64,000 nucleotides of DNA from Pyrenopolyporus hunteri (taxonomy: Eukaryota; Ascomycota; Sordariomycetes; Xylariales; Hypoxylaceae). Position 1 is the first letter of the stretch. Each line of letters starts with the position of its first letter. Where the stretch lies: positions 1,054,001 through 1,118,000 of the forward strand of contig CADCXC010000012.1 of NCBI GenBank assembly GCA_902806595.1, written 5' to 3'. Shown here piece after piece: positions 55,031-64,000 of this stretch. The notes under the pieces were generated by a model. The model had not been told where the DNA came from. It ran no database searches and worked only from the letters and a program-made list of their open reading frames with translations. The position numbers were made by a program, and so were the translations under genes.

Positions 55031-57878
55031 ATTAAATGTCTGTAGGATTGCGAGCTTATTATTATCTAGATGGACCGTCGTCACCTTTTAACTTGTACGA
55101 GTAATCGGAGGAAGCCAAGTTGTGGACTATTAGAGGCATCCCTGAGGAAAGGAAAAATAAAAAATAATAAGAGAGAAGGAGAAAAACCGGACCGCGAGGA
55201 CCTGTTGTAATGGGGCCAAGCGGTTAGACGGTAAGGCGGATTAAAAATAACCTGGACTTGAAATGAAGTTGTGGGGAGAAAAACATTGTGTTCATGTGTC
55301 GCTGTGGACGAAGAACGACTCGAATTTGAAATGACGAAAATCAGTCAGCCATTTCCGTCGAGTTCCATGACGCAGCTCGCTGCCCTAATATCAGCAGGCA
55401 TTAGTAGCAGGTACTTCGGAGATACCTGGCCGACCCTGCAGAATTACTGGGACAACTACGGTCTGCAACAGTCTCTAGCGGGTACACGGAGAGTCACTTC
55501 GTAGATTGCCGACGCGACGCCGGGTCCGCTAATCAAAAGTACCTAACCTAACGCAGACAATGTCGGTATCTCCGCTAACTACAAGTATATAGGTACCGCT
55601 TAATGCGTCTGTAGTAGGTGCGCTATATCTTATTTCTATGTGGGTTAGGTAGGTAGGTACCTACTATTTACCATATGGGGACAAGGGACGTGAAGCCCAT
55701 AGCACCAAAGACTCCCCTAATATTGAATCCACGTCCATTTACATTAGATATTTCAATGCAAAACACAACGAGCATTAACTTAGGCAATTACTCTTTATTG
55801 GAAGTGGGTAATATAGCTTAAGGTACCTGGGCAATATTACTACGAAATACGAACTCATTGGGAAAGTTTCGATGTTTCGATTTGCCAGATAGCAAGACAT
55901 GCACATATATATACCTGTATGCATACACACGTGTATCTATATCGATTCCCAATATTGATATGATTGTATGTGTATTGTGTCAAATGTTCTACGATATTGG
56001 GTCTGATGTTGGGACGATACGTCTATGTCGAGTTGACGAGACCAGGTTAGGTGTTTGTCGTCTGTTTCCTATGGGTCGAAGAACTTCTAGTTAATCTGCA
56101 AAAGTGTCACTGTTGGTCTATTGTTTAGATAAAAAGGCCACGAAGGTTGGCTGGCCTATTGACATGTACCCAGACAAGAGGTAGTTTATCAAACTCGGTC
56201 TTCTTACCTAGGTACATAAGGGTACTGCCACCCTGTACGCGTACATAGGTATTCAAGAGCCATCATTTATTCGCTTTCCGCGTAACCTGTTCGCTTTGTC
56301 GCGGTTACGATTAATAGATTCAAGAAGAGAAGGACAACGGCGCTCAAAAACAGCGGCTAAACCGGAATATTGCGTCTCTGCTGTAGCCAAGAGTTCCAAG
56401 ACGGATACGATTGTGAATCTAATGGGGCCAAGCGAAGAGCCAAGGAGGATGGTGAGATGGTTGAGATGACGATCTCATTCAAGACAGGAGGTATTTAAAT
56501 AGCGGTGCTGACCGAGACTACCAATGTCCCACCACAACACCACCAGCACTACTACCTAAATATGGTATAATATCTTTATACCGCCTACCTCTTATCTAAC
56601 TTACATATACTACATGCTTGCCTACCAGATAAGTACCTAACGTACGTAGGTACGCACCGCTTACTTATGTCTTGTCCGGTCTGTCTGTCTGTCTGTCTGT
56701 CTGTCTGGGTACTCTAGGTAGGTATGTAAACGCTTGCCCTAGATGCCTCTTACGGATGGAACCTATTACGACCTTTTATTTTCGTCTCTCCCCCCGCATT
56801 AGCAAGGAGGCGAATGACTTGGGGTGAATAATAAACTACAGCCCCAGAGTGCTACCTCAGCTGCGACGCTGGTTAAGTCTAGATTCGAGAGACAAGCACT
56901 GGGGTGTCTTGTCGAGCCAGTTATAACCGGACTCTTTGCTTTCTCAAGGCCTCAACAGGTATCGAAGTGGGAGTGCTTCCCCCCATTCCCCGCGCCCACA
57001 CCCAACTTCAGGACCTTCAAAGCAACCAAAGTGGAATACAAGTGGCCCAGTTGTAGTTCTTTAACTTGCATGCCTGCAATGCAATGCAACGCTGTCGGAT
57101 CAACCTGCCAAGGAGAGGCAAATTCCAGAGCAATTGCCATAGTTACCCAAACGATACGCAATAGTGCAGCCATCTTAATGAACAATGAAGCCTCTGCCAA
57201 TACTTCGATATGCCCAACTACATACGACAGCCTTGGTGATAGAGACGAGGGGTGGGAAACACCTCACCACGACCCCTCTCTGCTTAGGAATCCCGCCCCC
57301 CGTGTTATGTCCTAGTGCCTAGGAGGTATGCGTGTATGCCGTCCGTAAGCCATGCTTCAAGCCTCCCTGTCCACGCGGAGTATATTAAGTTGGCTATGTG
57401 TCTCCGGTTGTTTCACGACCCGGAACGCATCTGGCGCGTTGTTTATTGTAGGATAGCGAGCGAGCAGGTTTACAGAAACGCTTATAGTTGGCTGACTTCT
57501 GATATTATTGACGACTTCGAATCTTATTGGTTTATAGTGGTCAATTTTCTTAACGTCGACCAACTGACGTCGTCTTCTGTATATCCAGTTTAGTCAGACC
57601 CAAGAGTCTTGGAGCCAAGTCTTACATCTACCTCTTTAGGAATCGTACGGTATCCGATATACAGTATACCTACGATATCTAGGAAACAAAGGGACCTATA
57701 CCCCGGACTCCACCACCCTTTTTGACTATTAGTCTAGGTCCCGAACCTAAACTTATCGAACCCTTGATTCGTTTTCTTTTTATCCCCCCGAGGTCGTTTC
57801 ATCTCGCCCCCGTCCTTCTTTTTTTTTTCCCTCTCTTCTTCCCCCATCGAACAGCTGGTCTGTGTCTACGTGCATGTG
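55031..57878. other. divergent spacer with CTGT microsatellite
   Basis: About 2.8 kb between the Ufd1-like (-) and F-box-like (+) genes. It includes GGTACC-type repeats (near 55645, 56205, 56635) and a CTGT tract (56681-56706). ORFs at 55271-55504, 56824-57315 (+) and 57200-56952 (-) are unsupported. The last 150 nt are pyrimidine-rich on the plus strand, fitting the F-box gene promoter. Confidence 0.5.
56681..56706. repeat. (CTGT)n microsatellite
   Basis: Six and a half perfect CTGT units in a non-coding spacer. Confidence 0.9.
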
Positions 57879-59806
57879 ATGGCATCAGGACTCGCCGTTC
57901 AACAATCACACGCGCGCGACTTACCTAGCTTCGAATCAACGGCCGATATACTCGCGAACACCAATCCCTTGTTAAACCTCCTCGCCAACTCTCTGGTCCT
58001 ACACCAAACCATTCCCTACCTCCCCATCTCGAGTCTCCTCAACCTTGCCGCGACTTCGCCATCCTTTCGCGAGCTATTGCTTCGTCGTACACCTGGGGTA
58101 TTCCGACACCTCGACCTGACACGGGTTAAAACCGCCCAGTTCAGTCTCGATGGCGGGATCGACCATGGCGGCGAAATCTGGCGCAACGTCCAGGTCGACG
58201 AGAACCTGACCGAGGACGACTTCTACTCGGGCCCGTTGCGCGGCATCTTACAAAACATCCGCCGCCGCGACATCCTACAACACGTTCAAACCCTCGTCCT
58301 CGACGGCCTCTCCGTCACGGCCGAGTTCTGCAATGACATCCTGGTCGACCCGAGCATGCGCGTGCGCATCCTCTCCATCCGCGACGTCGAACACCTAAAC
58401 GAGCGCAAGCTGATGCAGAGCCTACGCTACGCCTGCCGATCGACCCGACCCGACGACAGCCCTCGACTAAAGGGATTGTACGTATTCGGTTCGAGGGATG
58501 CTCCTACGCTGACTACGTATTCGCCGGCCGAGCGGAATGGGGCCGTCCGAGGGACGGCAAATATTGGCATTGGTTGGAACCATAAGTCCCAAGACGCGCT
58601 GAAGGAATCCATTCGGAGCGAAGGCGACGATTGGTATCATAAGCGGGGGCGCGTAATCGGGAAGCACATCGCCCCTAGCTGGGCCGAGACGCTTTTGGAT
58701 TGTCGCGGGGTTATTAAATTCGACAGTGTGCTCTGCACCGGGCCCCGCCACCAGAATTCCCCTGCGTTCGGAAAGGTGCCAGTTACGCCGGGCGGAGCAG
58801 TGTCTGGTGGTGTTGAAAGCCCGTGGGGTGTTGCAACTTTCGCCCTGGGCGGATGCGCCTCCTGTGGATCAGCGCCAGAAGGTTTCACGGTATATGGAGA
58901 GTCGCCGACGGAGGACTTACCGCTGCTGGCACCCGTTCCGCTTCATTCATCTACTATCAAAGCAGCAACTTGCCCAAAACCTAGCCTCGGGCACGAGGCT
59001 GGTGAAGAGAAGCATAAGTTCATCCCGAGGTGTCTGGAGTGCATTCGCGAGCGATACTGCTTTAGTTGCGACCAGTGGTGGTGCGAGGCATGCTACCAGG
59101 TCCCGAGCCGGCACGAACTCAGCGCACAGCAAGTCCATTTTGTCGATCAGTCTAACGGCATGGCAGTCCATGAACTGGCAGCTATCGAGCCGCCTATCGT
59201 CAAGGTACGAAAGGGTTATTGTCCTAATTGCTCCCTAAGATAGGCAGAGAGGAGGAGGTTGGATCGGCAGGCCCTCGCTAGTTACAGTGCGGTTCCCGAA
59301 CTGGCCCTATAGGAAGGAAATTTGTTACCACCCCCGTGACGCAAGTTCATGTAGGGATGGCGAGAGTGGACATCGAACTACTTTCAATCATCCTGGGAAA
59401 TTGTATGCAGCGATAACTCTCCACTCGTAAACGTGTTTCTTTCTTTCTTCTTTGGCACCCAAAGCGGTGGGATTTTTCAAAGATAACGCTGATATTAATG
59501 ATACCAGAAACCCAAGATCAGCCGGAGCTGCTGGGAATGCGAACACAACGTATGTTTACCGATCCCGATCTCGTATAATAACGACTGGACGTATGTATAC
59601 TAACGCCTGTCTCCTAGTGCCTCGACTGTATCGCCAACACCCAGAAACTTTGCAGATCCTGCGGTGGCGGGTATTGCATAATTCATTACGAAGGCTCTAC
59701 GCTTACATTCGTATGTCCTCACTCTACCCATATTTTCTAGAGTCAAACTAACCTGAAATTCCAGTGCGACTGTACGGAATCGATACCCCATTTTAGCCAT
59801 ACGTAG
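57879..59806 (+). CDS. F-box-like protein with C-terminal Cys-rich (zinc) region
   Basis: The main exon runs from ATG 57879 to at least 59204 (open to 59243). The N-terminus has an F-box-like start (IPYLPISSLLNLAATSPSF, about 45-65), then FRHLDLTRVKTAQF and leucine-rich-like segments (VQTLVLDGLSV, VRILSIRDVEHLNERKLMQ). The C-terminus has Cys pairs (CLECIRERYCFSC, WWCEACY). Three small downstream exons continue the Cys pattern in frame: 59508-59549 (SCWECEHN), 59618-59710 (CLDCIANT, CRSCGGGYCIIH) and 59765-59806 (CDCTES, stop). Their introns have TACTAACG and ACTAACC branch sites. The 303-nt first intron, from donor 59205, is the weakest link; a further exon may lie inside it, or the gene may simply stop at 59243. 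F-box proteins act as SCF ubiquitin-ligase adaptors; the target is unknown. Confidence 0.7.
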
Positions 59807-61135
59807 CTCCGATATTAACTAATTATTTCTATATAGGGTGCTCGAGACGACGCGGCCGCCAATCCCAGGAGCTATATTGATGCGTGCGCTGTATAGGCCT
59901 ATAGGGGGATACTCCGTCGTAACTACCTAGGTGCTACTTAGTTAACCCAACCCGGTTCCATAGCGGTTTGCTCATTTATTATGGTCAGGACGTTGGATTT
60001 CATGGAGTTTATGATCGGATGATTGGTTGGCGGCGTCAAGGCTTCTCTGCTCTGGTGTTACTCACGTCTGTTTAGTCCGGGCGATCTAGTATGAACTCAG
60101 GTCGGTTGTAGGAGGGCGTAATCAAGGACATGGCGTAGCCTTGCGATTGTTACTCTTAGGCTTCCTACGAATTCGAGGGCCGAGATGATACCCAACTCAG
60201 CTATGATGAGCAAATTTAGTTTTATTTTCACCGGCTCCTCTACATGCTTGTGCGAATACGTGTCGTTGCTTTCCAGGACTATGGCTAGACAATGTGACCT
60301 TCCACGAGATCCCTATCCGAACCGCTTACGAGGCCTGTCTTAACTCGGCGAAACAGGACCCTGGGCGGGAATTACTCTGTCTTCAAAAGCATTGGGCAAG
60401 CTTAATAGTATCAAGCTGGAATAGACAGGGAAACGCTGAAATCTTCAGAGCTCGCCCACATAAAAATGTCATTGGAGTCATCCTAGTGCTTGATAGCGTG
60501 TAAGAAAATTGTCTCGTATAGTGTTGTGATCTAATCTATTTATTGGCCATGGAAATAACTTTAAACCTTAGGCCAACCTTGCTTAATAGCATTGTCCATA
60601 GCCAATGCGTTAACTACCTACCTACCAGGTCCCAAAGGCGCTCACCACGTGTTAGGAAACTAAAGACCTACACGACTCGAGATGCGCCAGGCCCCAAACA
60701 TCGAGCGTTAACTTCGTACAGCGCACCACAGGCACTTGTTTCCCCGTCCACTCCCTCGGAAGAATTCAATGAATACCTCTGGATTGTGAGGTTTGGGAGT
60801 TGGCACTCACTTAGGTGCTCTGAGCCTTTCCCCCAGTCGGGCAGTTTAGCCCTTTGACCCGCTAATAGTAATCAAAACGGGGTTAAGTCGACAGAATCTA
60901 GAGGCTTTCTCAATGCCTCAGAGCCTCAACTACTAAAGGACTAGAAGCGCAAGACCGACGGTACGGACGTGCATGATTACGGTTTTTTGGCTGGAATACT
61001 ACCCATTGGAGAATGATCGTAATAGCCCAAAGCGGGTGATGGGCCCGGTCTTATACGCTGCGAGGCTGGCCCCTATGGCGTGAATCAGCTGGTATACGAG
61101 TATTATATGCTTTAGGAAATGGTTGCCTCGACAAT
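59807..61135. other. convergent spacer, no gene seen
   Basis: About 1.3 kb between converging F-box-like (+) and Arp6 (-) genes. ORFs at 60294-60503 and 60543-60857 have no recognisable content. Confidence 0.5.
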
Positions 61136-62546
61136 TCATAATGCTAAGCCAGCAGAAAACTTGCGAGCAACCCAAGCCGCACCATACTCCTCGTACTCCT
61201 GCTTCGTCACAGAAAGCGTGTTGATGTGCTCATGCTTGGCCAGATTGGCACCCCCTAGCCAAGTGCTCGTTATCGGGTTGATAGGGCGAGCCACCCGAAC
61301 GAAACATTCGTCCGGAGCGAGCTGCACAATTTCCTTTTGTAGCCGCTCAACGAATCCGTCGAAATAAGAGTTGCCGCCAACAACTATAATGTTGGCGAGG
61401 AGGCCAGGCCATAGCCCAATAGGGAGAACCCGCAGCGACTGCATGACAAGATCCGCAATACCCGGTTGGCGAATGCCGATATCTGAGGGGTGGAATAGCA
61501 ATTCCGGAACGGTAAAGCGTTCATTCCTGAGAGTCAACACATCCTCGGCGGACTCCCCAGCCAAGCCGGCGGCCAATTTTCTGGCTTTCGAAGCCCGTAA
61601 GGGATCGAAGTCCCGGACGATCCCTCTGGTTCTTGCATGGAAATCCGGAAGGACGTAATCTTTGGCGATGCCTCCACCATTCAGATAGTCCTCTCGACGT
61701 TCGCCTCTAGTGCCTTTCCAGGAGCGTTCCAAGTCTCCCTTGAAGTCGAGGGAGACGTAGCAGGCGGCTTCTTTCATCTCGTTCACGATGTATGTCTCGT
61801 TACGCATATCATAATGACGAAGCGAAAGTAACCGCGTCAGATAGTTCGTCAACAGCTTCCCTCCGACATCTAATCTCCGGATAGCAGGGTGAACGGGTCT
61901 CCCCTGGAGTATGGGGGTGATGGTGGTATGGGAGTATCCGGTGTCGATGAGCAGGAGGATCTCGGCCGGGAGTTGAGCGACGGTCCCAGGGTCACGGGGC
62001 GTGCGAAGGATGCCCTGGACGTCATGGTAGGCGTTGAAAGAGGGTCCTGAAGCAGTATGGTAAGCTACGGAGTGCCCATCAGAGGCCCAGATAACGCGAT
62101 TGAGGCGTACCAATGCCCCTGTAGTAGCTGGCAAAGCCAAACTCTTCGAACACCATCTGGTCGCAATTCGTCTGTAGCACGGGGAGGGAATTCGAAGGTT
62201 CGGCAAGGATCAAACGGGTCTCGGAGGGGTCGCACGGCTGGGGGGCCTTTTCATCGAAGAATTCGTGCTCCCAGATCTCCTTCTCGGCTTCCCAGTTGAC
62301 GATGAAACCTTTCTCGACCGGTCGCCTGAAAGCGACTTCGCTAAAATCGATGCATTTCTCGAGGTCGGAAGCGACGTATATCTTTTTATTGCGGTCCCGC
62401 GCGATACAATTCGGTATTACACGAGGTTCATCGACGACATCACCCGACACGTACCCAGCTTTTATCGTGTACGCGCCGTTGTCGAGAACGAGGGTGCGAG
62501 AGGGAGGGGAGGGTTGGTGCGCTTTTGACTTCCTTGCCGGAGCCAT
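61136..62546 (-). CDS. ARP6: actin-related protein 6 (SWR1 complex)
   Basis: Two exons, 62546-62111 and 62046-61136, with a 64-nt intron (GTACGC...CTTCAG), give 448 aa. The actin fold begins with TLVLDNGAYTIKAGY (phosphate loop 1, about 18-32). It continues with PNCIARDRNKKIYVASDLE, EKGFIVNWEAEKEIWEH, MVFEEFGFASYYRGIGPSF across the intron, LLLIDTGYSHTTITPI (phosphate loop 2), LDVGGKLLTNYLTRLLS, and IIVVGGNSYFDGF near the end. The set matches Arp6 rather than conventional actin. In yeast Arp6 is a nuclear subunit of SWR1, which exchanges H2A for H2A.Z in nucleosomes. Splicing the intron restores the YYRGIGPSFNAYHD continuity. All expected actin-fold blocks are present. Confidence 0.9.
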
Positions 62547-63498
62547 GGCAAGCGAGTACTCCGTATCTGAATCGAACGATTTAGAAGCTTGTTTGAATCA
62601 TGACGCCGGAGGAACCTAGGCATTCAATCTAGATAGGTACGGTAGGTATCTATTCGATCGACCGCGGCATGTTGAAGAATGACGATACGCCAAAATAAGG
62701 TGCACGCCCATATAAATCCATGGGGACCCGCTAAAAAAAAACCTTTTATCTCTTTATCATGGAACGGCTCTACGAGTATATAGGTGACCCGACCATTGCC
62801 CCGCCCCCCCACTAACCATTACAAGGAGCCTTTATATAGCAAGACCTAACCTAACCTTACCACGATAGAGCTCATTCTACCACTACGAGTCTCACCCGAC
62901 CTTTACTTAGCTACATATTTTGCATAATACTAGGCCTAGGGACCTATTTGGTAGGTATATGCAACGTCCGGCCATGCCCCCTCTTCATACGCCGTTATCC
63001 GATCGTTGATTTGCCGAGACAGTGATACCTCCCTAAACGAAGCAGCCCCAGCCCCATTATGACATAAAACTACATATGTACCTACCGAGGTAGGTACCTA
63101 GGTAGGTAGATTCTACCCCGGCACTTTGCACGCAAATACATCACATCTCCTTCATAGACGCCTCCTATTTATTAACTCAGGTTACATGTAGTCTAGTTGT
63201 CAAAAACCCATATGGCAACGGCTCGTTTTAAAGCAAGGTGGGTTAGTTCACTCGTTCAGACATCAGCTTATACCTATGGTTAATATACCTCCTATTTTAT
63301 ACCCAATACGGTTCTTGGCTCTTCGTATGTACATGCTTCCTAGGTTCCTCTATTCAGACATTTCCCCCTCCCTTCCCCGGGCGCCCGTTTTCTAAGCGTT
63401 GCCATGATAACGAATACCTCGAATATTACAGCTCCAGCTCCGCACTACTTCCATTATAAGTCCAAGTTTACCCCGTCAACTAAGCGAGCTGTCATCAC
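62547..63498. other. spacer with palindromic repeat
   Basis: Arp6 promoter and the 3' end of the cytochrome gene. It contains the palindromic CCTACCGAGGTAGGTACCTAGG element at 63079-63110. No gene seen. Confidence 0.5.
63079..63110. repeat. TACCTACC/GGTAGGTACCTAGG palindromic repeat
   Basis: An inverted repeat built of the same GGTACC and CCTAGG units as those at 31.9, 38.1, 45.8 and 48.9 kb. Confidence 0.75.
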
Positions 63499-64000
63499 CT
63501 ACGCGGGGGTGTTGGTTGTCACCCATTCCTGGAACTTATCGGACCTTGCGCCGCCGAGGTCGTGGATCCACCGGCCCACGGCATCGTGGATGCTGAAGCC
63601 CGTCTCCGGGTTCGCTGGCTCCTCGACCGGCGCCGACGAGAAGGCGTAGGCGAAGTTGGTGTCACCTGCGCCGTTGAGGATCCACGGGTTTCCGTCAAAA
63701 TCGGTCCAGGCAGCGCAGCCCGTGCACAGCGCCGTGAATTTAAAATGCGTCTCGTTAACCCCGGTCCCCTTGAGTACCGTGTACTTCGCGTCTTCATACA
63801 CTCCGGGAACATAATATCCGCTATATTCGGTCAGCAAGCATTTCTTGATCTTCGAAGCGAGGTAATCTCAAATTCAAGAAACGTCACTTACGTAGCCTGG
63901 CGCGAAGAAAACTGGACGTTCTGCCCGTCGTGCCATACAACAGTCAGAGGGTTGTAAGTCATCGCACCGCCCCAAGCCCATCCAGCCCAACCCAACGACA
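63499..64000 (-). CDS. CDH-type cytochrome domain protein (AA8-like), C-terminal part
   Basis: The gene enters from the right edge; visible exons are 64000-63892 and 63820-63499, with a 71-nt intron (GTAAGT...AATATAG). The first visible residues, GWAWGGAMTYNPLTVVWHDG, and later FKFTALCTGCAAWTDFDGNP and FSIHDAVGRW fit the haem-b cytochrome (DOMON) domain of cellobiose dehydrogenase, including its Cys-x-x-Cys pair and a candidate haem-ligand His. The frame ends soon after this domain (FQEWVTTNTPA), so there is no flavin dehydrogenase or C-terminal binding module here: it would be a stand-alone AA8 cytochrome. Such proteins are secreted and pass electrons, for example to lytic polysaccharide monooxygenases. 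The signal peptide and start lie outside the window. Confidence 0.75.

Noticed and set aside
56824..57315. 163-codon ORF on + and an 82-codon ORF with a hydrophobic start on - (57200-56952)
   Set aside because: Overlapping opposite frames, no recognisable domain, no convincing splice or promoter; left unannotated.

Overview
The window is nuclear DNA of a filamentous ascomycete (Pezizomycotina, probably Sordariomycetes; the order is a guess). Genes are split by short GT-AG introns, mostly 47-103 nt, often with CTAAC/CTGAC-type branch sites. The gene set is typical of moulds: a reducing polyketide synthase, a DHHC-family palmitoyltransferase, Arp6, a tubulin-tyrosine-ligase-like protein, a vWA-Hint protein and a CDH-type cytochrome. 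All coordinates and splice models come from reading frames, conserved motifs and splice consensus; no alignment or search was run.

Layout. 1-1326 (-) is the N-terminal 442 residues of a conserved basic protein leaving the left edge. A long gene-poor spacer follows, ending in a 31-residue Cys-rich mini-gene (9242-9337, +). Next come a six-exon vWA-Hint protein (11311-13746, +) and a TTL-domain protein (15609-17057, +).

17.5-33.8 kb looks like a small secondary-metabolite cluster: an eight-exon highly reducing PKS (17469-24553, -), a BAHD/trichothecene-type acyltransferase (25946-27373, -), a DHA1-type MFS exporter (28453-30133, -) and a two-repeat Myb regulator (32635-33774, +). The PKS is KS-AT-DH-cMT-KR-ACP. 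It has no enoylreductase, and its dehydratase motifs are altered, so the predicted chain is unsaturated or hydroxylated and could be O-acylated and exported. Directly beside it is a divergent pair for UDP-rhamnose formation: an NDP-glucose 4,6-dehydratase (34253-35514, -) and an epimerase/reductase (36174-37449, +). The pair may serve the cluster or only cell-wall sugar supply. No glycosyltransferase was seen.

39-45.3 kb carries a Pfa5-like palmitoyltransferase with a GC-AG intron, a block of simple and direct repeats (41.1-41.65 kb), a cryptic two-exon secreted Cys-rich protein (42105-42636, -) and a sugar-porter MFS transporter (43560-45293, -). 45.3-52.2 kb is gene-poor and rich in palindromic TAGGTACCTA-type repeats. 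It ends at a three-exon metallothionein of 24 residues (52209-52439, +).

52.7-64 kb is housekeeping-like: a Ufd1-domain zinc-finger protein (-), an F-box-like/Cys-rich protein (+), Arp6 of the SWR1 complex (-), and a partial secreted CDH-type cytochrome (AA8) leaving the right edge (-). No tRNA, rRNA, CRISPR array or intact transposon was recognised.
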